Origin: an uncultured Alphaproteobacteria bacterium
GTDB taxonomy: Bacteria; Pseudomonadota; Alphaproteobacteria; HIMB59; GCA-002718135
Direction: 5' to 3'
Assembly: GCA_902619055.1 (NCBI GenBank)
Contig: CACNCW010000040.1
Location: forward strand, 1 to 6,562
DNA length: 6,562 nt
A program made the position numbers and the translations under genes. This document shows, piece by piece, positions 1-6,420 of this stretch. Within the stretch, counting starts at the first letter, position 1; each line of letters starts with the position of its first letter. Under the pieces are notes generated by a model. The model searched no databases. It was not told where the DNA came from and was given only the letters and a program-made list of their open reading frames with translations.

Positions 1-1225
1 GATCAAATTTTTGACCCTGCAATATTGGATTAAAAATTCTAAAATATGGACTTGCATCAGCACCGCAACCAGAGATCCATTGCCAACCTGCAGAATTAGA
101 CCCAACATCAGCATCAACTAAAGTATCAAAAAACCACTCTTCTCCATTTTTCCAGTGTAACAATAAATTTTTTGTTAGAAACGAACCTACAATCATTCTT
201 ACTCTATTATGCATCCAGCCTGTTTTATATAGTTGTCTCATTCCAGCATCAACAATTGGAATACCAGTTTTACCATTATGCCATAATGATAAATTTTTAG
301 CATTTTTAATCCATGGAAATTTATTAAATTTACTTTGTATAGGTTTATGAGTCATATCTGGATAGTGAAATAAAAGATTATAAGAAAAATCTCTCCAGCC
401 AAGCTCAGCAAGAAATTTTTTTTTATTTTCTGGATCAATTTTTTTTTCAATATTTACGGTATCATAAACTTCTAAAGCAGATATTTCTCCAAAATGAAGA
501 TAAGGTGATAATTTTGAAGTTAAATCTTTATCAGGTCTATCTCTTCCAACTGAATAGTTATCTGCTTTTTGCGAAATATATTTTTTTAATTGTAATTTTG
601 CATTACTTTCACCAGGTATCCAATATTTTTCAATTTTCTTGATCCATTGCTCTTTTTTGTTGGTTAGATTTAAATCTTGTATAGTTATTTCATTTTTAAA
701 TTTTGAATTGGCGTAGCTTATTTTTGTATTTTTAAATTTTATATCTTTTAGTTTTAGTAGTTCATCACAATGTCGCCAGTAAGGAGTAAATACTTTAAAA
801 AAGGTTCCACTTTTATTTTTAATATTCCAAGGTTCATTTAAAAGATATCCATTGTGTGAGTCGCATTCTATTTTAGATGAAGTAACTATAGATTTAATTT
901 TAGTATCTCTTTTAATTGAATATGGATCATATAGTCTATTCCAGGATACATATTTAACATTTGAATTCTTTAGTATTAAAGATATAATTTTCTCTGGATC
1001 ACCAGCAAATATATTTAGTTTGCCATTATGTTTTTGTATTGAGTCATATAAACTAATTAAGGATTTTTCTAACCACCATTTGGATGTGGATCCAATTCTT
1101 TGATTTAAATCAAAAATATAAATTGGAATTATCTGATCAACTTTTTTTGAAAGTGACAATAAAGATGGATTTTGTTGTAATCGCAAATCTTGTCTAAACC
1201 AATGAATTCCATAAGTGGCAACCAT
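1..1225 (-). CDS. phrB: Deoxyribodipyrimidine photo-lyase, class I (C-terminus beyond the left edge)
   Basis: This FAD flavoenzyme uses blue/near-UV light to split cyclobutane pyrimidine dimers in DNA. The minus-strand frame is open from the ATG at 1225 to the window edge, giving 408 codons; E. coli Phr has 472, so about 60-70 residues are missing. The N-terminal antenna domain opens with HWFRQDLRL (residues 8-16). The helical FAD domain shows KLSPYLHFGEIS (238-249), GKTGIPIVDAGMRQL (318-332), TGWMHNRVRM (335-344) and DASPYFRIFNP (390-400). Aligned by eye with E. coli Phr, the electron-transfer triad W306/W359/W382 falls on W305, W358 and W381, and N378 near flavin N5 falls on N377. A functional CPD photolyase is therefore more likely than a cryptochrome. 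The antenna cofactor cannot be told from sequence. No Shine-Dalgarno (SD) precedes the ATG. It follows rpmG by 46 bases on the same strand, so cotranscription is plausible. Photorepair suits a sunlit surface-ocean bacterium. Confidence 0.95.
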   Translation of the reverse strand, partial: MVATYGIHWFRQDLRLQQNPSLLSLSKKVDQIIPIYIFDLNQRIGSTSKWWLEKSLISLYDSIQKHNGKLNIFAGDPEKIISLILKNSNVKYVSWNRLYDPYSIKRDTKIKSIVTSSKIECDSHNGYLLNEPWNIKNKSGTFFKVFTPYWRHCDELLKLKDIKFKNTKISYANSKFKNEITIQDLNLTNKKEQWIKKIEKYWIPGESNAKLQLKKYISQKADNYSVGRDRPDKDLTSKLSPYLHFGEISALEVYDTVNIEKKIDPENKKKFLAELGWRDFSYNLLFHYPDMTHKPIQSKFNKFPWIKNAKNLSLWHNGKTGIPIVDAGMRQLYKTGWMHNRVRMIVGSFLTKNLLLHWKNGEEWFFDTLVDADVGSNSAGWQWISGCGADASPYFRIFNPILQGQKFD

Positions 1226-1230
1226 GAGTT

Positions 1231-1257
1231 TAAATTATGTTAATTTAGAATAAATTA
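1231..1257. repeat. Three alternating 7-base inverted repeats in the rpmG-phrB gap
   Basis: On the plus strand TAAATTA (1231-1237), TAATTTA (1241-1247) and TAAATTA (1251-1257) occur at exact 10-base intervals, separated by TGT and GAA. The middle copy can pair with either flank, giving two mutually exclusive 7-bp hairpins with 3-base loops. All pairs are A-T and no U-run follows, so this is not a convincing terminator. It lies between the rpmG stop and the phrB start. It could be a protein-binding array on one helix face, a weak RNA structure, or chance in very AT-rich DNA. Confidence 0.5.
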
Positions 1258-1271
1258 AAGAGGTAAATCTA

Positions 1272-1466
1272 TTATTTACTATGAGGAGGCATTTTTTTCT
1301 CTACGAACCAAACGTGTTTTTTTAACACAGGATCATATTTTTTCATTCGAAGCTTTTCAGCAACTTTCAATCCTTTTGTCGGTTTTCTTACAATATACTT
1401 AGTTCCTGTTTTTGGATTTTCTTCAGGAACTAGTTGTTTAAGAGCGAATGAAGTTTTTTTTGCCAT
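1272..1466 (-). CDS. rpmG: 50S ribosomal protein L33
   Basis: L33 is a small basic protein of the large ribosomal subunit, near the E site. The 64-residue product begins MAKKTSFALK, and its second half, EKLRMKKYDPVLKKHVWFVEKK (37-58), contains the L33 signature (E. coli: EKLELKKFDPVVRQHV). There are no cysteines, so this is the zinc-free form. It is somewhat longer than E. coli L33 (55 residues). The extra length lies in the segment around residues 12-32 (PEENPKTGTKY and following) and in a PPHSK tail, so the N-terminal half diverges from typical alphaproteobacterial L33. The ATG start gives the conserved MAK opening. No SD is visible; the bases just before ATG read CACCTC. Codons 2-4 contain an A8 run. 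It lies 41 bases after trhO and 46 before phrB on the same strand, with a good -10 box in the trhO-rpmG gap. Confidence 0.93.
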   Translation of the reverse strand: MAKKTSFALKQLVPEENPKTGTKYIVRKPTKGLKVAEKLRMKKYDPVLKKHVWFVEKKMPPHSK

Positions 1467-1485
1467 GAGGTGTCTATACAGAATA

Positions 1486-1514
1486 ATTATATGAAATAAA
1501 GTATTATTTATTCA
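1486..1514 (-). promoter_or_regulatory. Candidate sigma-70 promoter for rpmG
   Basis: Read on the minus strand, a perfect TATAAT occupies 1491-1486. A weak -35, TGAATA (1514-1509), lies 17 bases upstream and overlaps the trhO stop codon. Transcription would begin near 1479, leaving a leader of about 12 bases before the rpmG ATG. The -10 is the main evidence; AT-rich DNA yields such matches by chance, but its placement in the 41-base gap favours function. It would let rpmG (and phrB) be expressed independently of trhO. Confidence 0.45.
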
Positions 1515-2443
1515 TAATCAGAAATTGACTGCTTAATAAAACGGTTAAAATTTCCTCTTTTTTTATCAAGTTTAATTTGTTTATTTCTTTCAAGTAAGTT
1601 TTTTTTCTTTTCTTCAGATGTTTTATCAAAACAATTATGACAAGATACACCTGGTTTATAATATTTATTATAAGTATCTTTAATACTAATGGGTAACCGA
1701 CAAGCATGACAAAGTTTGTAAGTTCCATCTTTTAATTCATTTTTCAAAGATACTCTTCCATCAAATACGAAACATTCACCATTCCACATTGAATCTTTTT
1801 TTGGAGTTCTTTCTAAATACTTTAGTATACCTCCGTCTAACTGAGCAACATTTTTAAAACCCTTCATCATCATATATGATGAAGCCTTTTCACACCTGAT
1901 ACCTCCAGTGCAAAACATTGCAATTTTTTTGTCTTTTGACTTATTTAGTTTTTTTTGAACAAAAGATTTAAAGTCAGTGAAACTTTTAGTTTTTGGATTA
2001 ATTGCCCCTTCAAAAGATCCTATTTTAACCTCAAATTGATTTCTTACATCAATCACAATAGTGTCTTTGTCTTTAATTAGTTGATTCCATTCATTGTATT
2101 TAACTTTTTTTCCAGATATTTTTGTAGGATCAGCAAATTTGGTTCTGAGTGTGACTATTTCATTTTTATTTCTAATTTTTAGTTTTTGAAAAGGCATATA
2201 TTTATATTTTGATCGTTTAAGATTAAGTTTCTCAAAACTAAAATTTTCAAGATATAGAATGAAAGAATTTATGTTTTTTTCTAAGCCAGCTATTGTTCCA
2301 TTAATGCCTTCATCAGCAATCAATATAGTACCTTTTATTTTATTAAATTTGCAAAAATCTTTAAGTTTAGTAATGATATCATTTTTATCTTTAATTATTT
2401 TGAATTGATAAAAAGTAATTATAGTAAAGTACTTGTTGTTCAT
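1508..2443 (-). CDS. trhO: tRNA uridine(34) hydroxylase TrhO (YceA-type rhodanese)
   Basis: TrhO uses oxygen to hydroxylate U34 of certain tRNAs to 5-hydroxyuridine, the first step towards the cmo5U family of wobble modifications; it acts in the cytoplasm. The 311-residue product has the family layout: an N-terminal domain with GTILIADEGINGTIAG (38-53); a rhodanese domain from IVIDVRNQFEVKIGSFEGAI (129-148) to the active-site loop FCTGGIRCEKAS (177-188), where C178 is the predicted catalytic cysteine and C184 is also conserved; QLDGGILKYL (201-210); and a C-terminal segment with FVFDGRVS (225-232). Two CxxC pairs, C245/C248 and C268/C271, form a probable metal-binding knuckle, and a Lys-rich tail follows. 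The ATG at 2443 gives the expected N-terminus, YFTIITFYQF. No SD is present and the predicted leader is only a few bases. It is divergent from the MTHFR-like gene and upstream of rpmG; the shared theme with rpmG is translation. Confidence 0.94.
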   Translation of the reverse strand: MNNKYFTIITFYQFKIIKDKNDIITKLKDFCKFNKIKGTILIADEGINGTIAGLEKNINSFILYLENFSFEKLNLKRSKYKYMPFQKLKIRNKNEIVTLRTKFADPTKISGKKVKYNEWNQLIKDKDTIVIDVRNQFEVKIGSFEGAINPKTKSFTDFKSFVQKKLNKSKDKKIAMFCTGGIRCEKASSYMMMKGFKNVAQLDGGILKYLERTPKKDSMWNGECFVFDGRVSLKNELKDGTYKLCHACRLPISIKDTYNKYYKPGVSCHNCFDKTSEEKKKNLLERNKQIKLDKKRGNFNRFIKQSISDYE

Positions 2444-2461
2444 TTATCTAATTAATATAAA
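2433..2461 (+). promoter_or_regulatory. Candidate promoter for the MTHFR-like gene
   Basis: TTGTTG (2433-2438) and TATAAA (2456-2461) are separated by exactly 17 bases. The -10 matches the consensus at 5 of 6 positions and the -35 at 3 of 6. The -35 lies within the first codons of divergent trhO. Predicted initiation near 2468 leaves a leader of about 9 bases with no SD. The gap is only 33 bases, so a promoter must lie about here; the exact boxes are tentative. Confidence 0.4.
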
Positions 2462-2483
2462 AAACTTTAAAAATTTATGTCTA
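2454..2483 (-). promoter_or_regulatory. Candidate promoter for trhO
   Basis: Read on the minus strand, TAGACA (2483-2478; 5 of 6 match to TTGACA) is followed after 18 bases by TATATT (2459-2454; 5 of 6 match to TATAAT). The -35 lies over the first codons of the divergent MTHFR-like gene. Initiation near 2447 would give an almost leaderless trhO mRNA. The -10 shares four bases with the opposing candidate -10 at 2456-2461, so the two directions would compete for polymerase. Confidence 0.4.
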
Positions 2484-3370
2484 AAGAAACCATTAATATT
2501 GTTAAAAATTTTCTCAATAGTTATTCTATAGAAACAACTCCAAATGTTTACGAAAAATATGGAGGCTTTTCTGAATTTCTTAATAAAAATCATGACGTTT
2601 ATATAACCTATTTACCAGATGAAAATTCAAAAAATGTTATTAGAACGGCAAAAAAATTAAAATTAGAAGGTTATGATGTTATACCTCATTTGCCTGCGAG
2701 AACTATTGTAAATAAAAATGACTTAGAAAAATATATTGGTGAACTTGCAGATGAATCTGGGTGTTCAAAAATTTTAATTATTGGCGGTGGTGGAAATCAA
2801 GCTGGCGAAATCTCTTCCTCAATTGATGTTTTAAAAACAGATTTTCTTTCAAAATATAATTATCAATTTGTAGGTGTGGCTGGACATCCCGAAGGAAGCC
2901 CAGATATTTCAAATGAAAATTTGGATTTAGCAATTAAACAAAAGAATGATTTTGCAAAAAATGTTGATTTTAAAATGTATTTAGCAACACAATTTTTTTT
3001 TGAAGCTAAATCTTTAATCGACTGGGAAAAACACTTAGTAAAAATTGGAAATAAATTACCAATCCACGCTGGGATACCAGGTCCTGCCTCTATTAAAACA
3101 TTAGTAAATTATGCAAGGTCTTGCGGTATTGGAAACTCTTTAAGATTTATTACAAAACAGGCTTTTAACTTAACTAAACTTGCAACATTGAGCACTCCTG
3201 ATAAATTAATTTATGATCTTGCTGAACATAGCGAAATAAACAAAGACTCTAAACTTGAAAAAATACACTTCTATGCGTTTGGTGGTATGAAAAAAACATC
3301 AGAGTGGTTAAATCAATTTAATAACTCAGATTTTTCTTATAATAATAAACAGAAATTCGAATTAAATTAG
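2477..3370 (+). CDS. Methylenetetrahydrofolate reductase family protein (MetF-like)
   Basis: MTHFR-family flavoenzymes interconvert 5,10-methylene-THF and 5-methyl-THF. The 297-residue product has the single-domain length of bacterial MetF. Family landmarks in order are SIETTPNVYEKYGG (17-30), HLPAR (71-75), IIGGGGNQAGE (101-111), GVAGHPEGSPD (133-143), TQFFFE (171-176) and HAGIPGPASIKTLVNYAR (197-214). By eye, E19 matches E. coli MetF E28 and Q172 matches Q183. The loop that holds D120 in MetF (GD) reads GGGGNQ here, with no Asp. This suggests a divergent subfamily, possibly one used for methyl-group oxidation rather than methionine synthesis; direction and electron partner cannot be read from sequence. 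The ATG at 2477 has no SD and lies 33 bases from trhO. fhs and soxBD follow on the same strand after 93 bases, which supports a C1-folate role. A T9 run encodes the Phe triplet of TQFFFE. The family call is strong; exact function is uncertain. Confidence 0.85.
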   Translation: MSKETINIVKNFLNSYSIETTPNVYEKYGGFSEFLNKNHDVYITYLPDENSKNVIRTAKKLKLEGYDVIPHLPARTIVNKNDLEKYIGELADESGCSKILIIGGGGNQAGEISSSIDVLKTDFLSKYNYQFVGVAGHPEGSPDISNENLDLAIKQKNDFAKNVDFKMYLATQFFFEAKSLIDWEKHLVKIGNKLPIHAGIPGPASIKTLVNYARSCGIGNSLRFITKQAFNLTKLATLSTPDKLIYDLAEHSEINKDSKLEKIHFYAFGGMKKTSEWLNQFNNSDFSYNNKQKFELN

Positions 3371-3399
3371 CTTCTTCACAATTTTTTTATCTTTTAATG

Positions 3400-3414
3400 A
3401 AACAAAAGTTGTTT
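3400..3414. repeat. 6-bp perfect inverted repeat upstream of fhs
   Basis: AAACAA (3400-3405), loop AAG, TTGTTT (3409-3414) form a short A/T-dominated hairpin 30 bases after the MTHFR-like stop. No U-run follows on the plus strand, so it is a poor terminator. Its right arm overlaps a possible -35 for fhs, so a protein-binding site is another option. It may equally be chance. Confidence 0.35.
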
Positions 3415-3436
3415 GATATTTAAGTTAATTTATAGA
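3409..3436 (+). promoter_or_regulatory. Possible internal promoter for fhs-soxBD
   Basis: TTGTTT (3409-3414) and TATAGA (3431-3436) are separated by 16 bases. They match the consensus boxes at 3 of 6 and 4-5 of 6 positions. The 93-base spacer is the longest in the window, much longer than the 20- and 3-base gaps downstream, which argues for a separate control region. The boxes themselves are weak and alternatives nearby are similar in quality. Confidence 0.3.
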
Positions 3437-3462
3437 TTAAGAGTCTAATAATTAAGGAGTCT
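3436..3462 (+). repeat. Imperfect direct repeat overlapping the fhs ribosome-binding region
   Basis: ATTAAGAGTCT (3436-3446) recurs as ATTAAGGAGTCT (3451-3462), with a 15-base offset and one inserted G. The inserted G creates the AAGGAG SD in the second copy. This could be a local duplication, a repeated regulator site or chance. Confidence 0.45.
3454..3459 (+). promoter_or_regulatory. Strong Shine-Dalgarno of fhs
   Basis: AAGGAG ends 4 bases before the ATG at 3464. It is the only full purine-rich SD seen in this window; trhO, rpmG, phrB, the MTHFR-like gene and soxD lack one. It fixes the fhs start and suggests a high translation rate for the ligase. Confidence 0.75.
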
Positions 3463-3463
3463 C

Positions 3464-5137
3464 ATGTCAGATATTGAAATAGCAAGAAAAGCTAAAATGA
3501 AGCCTATTAGTGAAATTCTAAAAGGGCTTGATGTACCAGACACACCTGAAGCCTTCAGTCCTATGGGTCGTCATATAGCAAAAATAAACTTGGAGTACAT
3601 AGAGTCACTTAATAAAAATAAAGATGGTAAACTTGTTCTAGTCTCAGCAATAACTCCAACACCAGCAGGAGAAGGTAAAACAACAACTTCTGTTGGATTA
3701 AGTGATGGTCTTAATAAACTAGGAAAGAAATCAATAGTTTGTTTACGAGAGCCGAGTCTTGGTCCATCATTCGGTATGAAAGGTGGTGCAGCTGGTGGAG
3801 GCTATGCTCAAGTAGTTCCAATGGAACAAATTAATTTACATTTTACTGGAGATTTTCATGCAATTACATCCGCTCATAATTTACTTTCTGCACTGATTGA
3901 TAATCATATCTACTGGGGAAATAAATTAAATATTGATGTTAGAAGGGTTGTTTGGAAGAGAGTAATGGATATGAATGATAGATCACTTAGATCTATTGTT
4001 GTTGATTTAGGAGGAGTTGCAAATGGATATCCTAGACAAGATGGTTTTGATATTACTGTTGCATCGGAGATAATGGCAATTTTCTGCTTAGCAAAAGATT
4101 TAAAAGATCTTGAAGGGAGAATTGGAAATATAACTATTGCTTATACACGAGACAAAAAAGCTATTTATGCAAAAGATTTAAAGGCAGAAGGTCCAATGAC
4201 AGTATTATTAAAAGATGCCATTAGGCCCAACATAACACAAACGTTAGAAAATAATCCTGCTATAATTCATGGTGGGCCATTTGCAAATATTGCTCATGGT
4301 TGCAATTCTGTAATTGCAACTAAAGCTAGTTTAAAATTAAGTGATTACGTTGTAACTGAAGCAGGCTTTGGAGCTGATCTAGGAGCAGAAAAATTCCTTG
4401 ATATAAAATGTAGAAAATCAAATTTAAAACCTGATTGTGTGGTTTTGGTAGCTACAATTAGAGCACTAAAAATGCATGGCGATGTTTCAAAAGAAGATTT
4501 AAAAAATGAAAATGTAAATGCTCTTAAAAAAGGTTTAGTAAATCTAGAAAGACATATCAATAATATTAGAAAATTTGGATTACCAGTAACTGTTGCTATT
4601 AATCATTTTGTCACTGATTCTAAAGCTGAAGTTGATGCCGTTCTAAATTTTTGTAAAACTCAAGGAGTCAAGGCTTCTATGTGTACTCACTGGTCCGATG
4701 GTGGTGATGGTGCAACTGAATTAGCTCAAAATGTAATAGATATTTGTGAAGATAATAAAAATACATTTAAATTTTTATATGAAGATGATTTAACTCTATT
4801 CAAAAAAATAGAAAAAATTGCACAAGAGATTTATCACGCAAGTGAAGTTGTGGCAGACACGAAAGTACGTCAACAATTGAAGGATTTTGAAACTAAAGGA
4901 TTTGGCAAATTACCTGTTTGCATTGCAAAGACTCAATATAGTTTTTCAACTGACCCTAATTTAAAAGGTGCCCCTACTGGCCACGTTTTACCTATTAGAG
5001 AGGTAAGATTGTCATCAGGAGCAGAATTTATAGTAGTTGTTTGCGGTGATATTATGACCATGCCGGGTCTACCAAGTGTTCCTGCGGCAAATTCGATAAA
5101 GCTAAATGATCATGGAGAAATTGAAGGTCTTTTTTAA
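3464..5137 (+). CDS. fhs: Formate-tetrahydrofolate ligase (10-formyl-THF synthetase)
   Basis: Fhs catalyses formate + THF + ATP to 10-formyl-THF + ADP + phosphate in the cytoplasm, and is reversible. The 557-residue product matches the bacterial family length. Visible motifs are the ATP-binding loop [12 protein letters not shown] (64-75), the signature [18 protein letters not shown] (104-121), HFTGDFHAI (126-134), [11 protein letters not shown] (272-282), [15 protein letters not shown] (297-311), and near the C-terminus [20 protein letters not shown] (502-521) with [16 protein letters not shown] (528-543). All expected blocks are present, with no frameshift. The start is supported by the AAGGAG site and by an N-terminus in register with the family. 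It sits 93 bases after the MTHFR-like gene and 20 before soxB. In this context the likely net direction is 10-formyl-THF to formate with ATP gain, completing oxidation of methyl carbons delivered by sarcosine oxidase. The reverse, formate assimilation for purine synthesis, is also possible. Confidence 0.97.
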   Translation: MSDIEIARKAKMKPISEILKGLDVPDTPEAFSPMGRHIAKINLEYIESLNKNKDGKLVLVSAITPTPAGEGKTTTSVGLSDGLNKLGKKSIVCLREPSLGPSFGMKGGAAGGGYAQVVPMEQINLHFTGDFHAITSAHNLLSALIDNHIYWGNKLNIDVRRVVWKRVMDMNDRSLRSIVVDLGGVANGYPRQDGFDITVASEIMAIFCLAKDLKDLEGRIGNITIAYTRDKKAIYAKDLKAEGPMTVLLKDAIRPNITQTLENNPAIIHGGPFANIAHGCNSVIATKASLKLSDYVVTEAGFGADLGAEKFLDIKCRKSNLKPDCVVLVATIRALKMHGDVSKEDLKNENVNALKKGLVNLERHINNIRKFGLPVTVAINHFVTDSKAEVDAVLNFCKTQGVKASMCTHWSDGGDGATELAQNVIDICEDNKNTFKFLYEDDLTLFKKIEKIAQEIYHASEVVADTKVRQQLKDFETKGFGKLPVCIAKTQYSFSTDPNLKGAPTGHVLPIREVRLSSGAEFIVVVCGDIMTMPGLPSVPAANSIKLNDHGEIEGLF

Positions 5138-5146
5138 AACTGCTAT

Positions 5147-5152
5147 AAAGAG
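5147..5152 (+). promoter_or_regulatory. Probable Shine-Dalgarno of soxB
   Basis: AAAGAG lies 5 bases before the soxB ATG at 5158, within the 20-base fhs-soxB gap. It is a partial match to AAGGAG at usable spacing and supports this start. No promoter or terminator fits in the gap, so fhs and soxB are probably on one transcript. Confidence 0.45.
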
Positions 5153-5157
5153 TTATA

Positions 5158-6417
5158 ATGTTTAATAAAAATAAATACTCATTTCTATCTATTGCTAGAA
5201 ATGCTTTAAATCATCATGAGAATTGGCAAAAGACGTGGAATAGTCCTGAGCCAAAAAAAAATTATGATGCAATAATTGTAGGTGGTGGTGGACACGGTTT
5301 AACTTCTGCTTACTATTTAGCAAAAAACCATGGAATTAATAATATTGCAGTAATTGAAAAAGGTTGGATAGGCGGTGGGAATACAGGGCGAAATACCACT
5401 ATAATTAGATCAAACTATTTATGGGATCAAAGTGCAGCTTTATACGAGCATGCATTAAAACTTTGGGAAGGTATGTCTCAAGAATTAAATTACAACGTAA
5501 TGTTTTCTCAAAGAGGGGTTTTGAATGTTGCTCATAATCTTCATGATGTAAGAGAATTAAAAAGACGGTGGCATGCAAACAGACTAAATGATATCGATTG
5601 TGAATGGCTTGATACAAAGAAAGTTAAAGAATTTTGTCCAATAATAAATACTTCACCAAACATTAGATATCCTGTTTTAGGAGCAACGCTGCAAAGAAGA
5701 GCAGGAACTGCAAGACATGATGCTGTTGCATGGGGTTATGCAAGAGGAGCTGATGAGATGGGGGTTGATATAATTCAAAATTGTGAAGTAACTGGTATTA
5801 ATGTAAAAAATGGAAATGTAACTGGTATTGAGACAACAAAAGGAACTATTAATTCAAATAAAATTGGAATAGCTGCTGCTGGGCATACCAGTGTTATTGC
5901 CAATATGGCTGGAATTAAATTACCTTTAGAGAGTAAGCCATTGCAAGCTCTAGTTTCAGAACCAGTAAAACCAGTTATTGATACTGTAGTAATGTCCAAT
6001 ACAATTCATGCGTATGTATCTCAGTCAGATAAAGGAGAATTAGTTATTGGTGCTGGAACAGATGGATATACATCGTATACTCAAAGAGGTGGCTTTAACA
6101 TTGTTGAAGATACATTAATGGCGATCGTTGAATTGTTTCCAATATTTTCTAGAATGAAAATGCTTCGTCATTGGGGAGGAATTGTAGATATTTGTCCTGA
6201 TGCAAGCCCCATTATCAGTAAAACTCACATAAACGGATTATACTTTAATTGTGGTTGGGGAACAGGTGGTTTTAAAGCAACACCAGGTTCAGGTTGGGTA
6301 TTTGCTCACACTATAGCTAATGATCAAGCCCATGAATTAAATGCTCCTTTTACACTAAATAGATTTTCTAGTGGTGAATTAGTTGATGAACATGGTGCAG
6401 CTGCCGTAGCACATTAA
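5158..6417 (+). CDS. soxB: Sarcosine oxidase, heterotetrameric, beta subunit
   Basis: SoxB is the catalytic subunit of the SoxBDAG complex, which oxidatively demethylates sarcosine to glycine with H2O2 release and passes the methyl carbon to THF as 5,10-methylene-THF. The 419 residues are full length. The N-terminus, [11 protein letters not shown] (7-17), is the usual SoxB lead. The FAD Rossmann motif GGGGHG (42-47) is followed by acidic E67 in [20 protein letters not shown] (65-84). [17 protein letters not shown] (180-196) holds H187, the likely counterpart of the histidine that carries covalent FMN in characterised SoxB. The C-terminal block is [20 protein letters not shown] (360-379). These blocks favour the tetrameric sarcosine oxidase over monomeric sarcosine oxidase or generic DAO-family oxidases. 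An A9 run (5253-5261) lies before the Rossmann motif but the frame is intact. soxD follows after 3 bases, consistent with a B-D-A-G order. Confidence 0.96.
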   Translation: MFNKNKYSFLSIARNALNHHENWQKTWNSPEPKKNYDAIIVGGGGHGLTSAYYLAKNHGINNIAVIEKGWIGGGNTGRNTTIIRSNYLWDQSAALYEHALKLWEGMSQELNYNVMFSQRGVLNVAHNLHDVRELKRRWHANRLNDIDCEWLDTKKVKEFCPIINTSPNIRYPVLGATLQRRAGTARHDAVAWGYARGADEMGVDIIQNCEVTGINVKNGNVTGIETTKGTINSNKIGIAAAGHTSVIANMAGIKLPLESKPLQALVSEPVKPVIDTVVMSNTIHAYVSQSDKGELVIGAGTDGYTSYTQRGGFNIVEDTLMAIVELFPIFSRMKMLRHWGGIVDICPDASPIISKTHINGLYFNCGWGTGGFKATPGSGWVFAHTIANDQAHELNAPFTLNRFSSGELVDEHGAAAVAH

Positions 6418-6420
6418 ATC

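Noticed and set aside
852..1103. 83-codon plus-strand open frame
   Set aside because: It lies antisense within phrB, whose minus-strand frame encodes clear photolyase sequence throughout; the antisense product shows no recognisable domain.
1504..1728. 74-codon minus-strand frame overlapping the trhO C-terminus
   Set aside because: It is an alternative frame of trhO. The trhO frame here carries the CxxC pairs expected of the family, so this is not a separate gene or a frameshift.
1862..1884. Inverted repeat CTTCATCA...TGATGAAG with an inner 14-base palindrome (1868-1881)
   Set aside because: It lies inside trhO and is explained by codons for Ser-Ser-Tyr-Met-Met-Met-Lys, so there is no need for a regulatory role.
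2993..3001. T9 homopolymer, a possible phase-variation tract (also A9 at 5253-5261 and T9 runs at 416-424 and 439-447)
   Set aside because: All lie in intact frames and encode ordinary Phe or Lys codons. Runs of this length are expected in such AT-rich DNA, and these genes are not typical phase-variable surface factors.
3371..3399. Possible terminator after the MTHFR-like gene (T7 run at 3382-3388)
   Set aside because: No GC-containing stem precedes the T-run, and the only nearby hairpin (3400-3414) follows it rather than precedes it.
4345..4560. 71-codon minus-strand open frame within fhs
   Set aside because: It is antisense to a fully conserved part of fhs, with no start signal or recognisable protein features.
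5405..5999. Two minus-strand open frames (5405-5617 and 5775-5999) within soxB
   Set aside because: Both are antisense shadows of conserved soxB coding sequence. The hydrophobic look of the second comes from the complement of SoxB codons.
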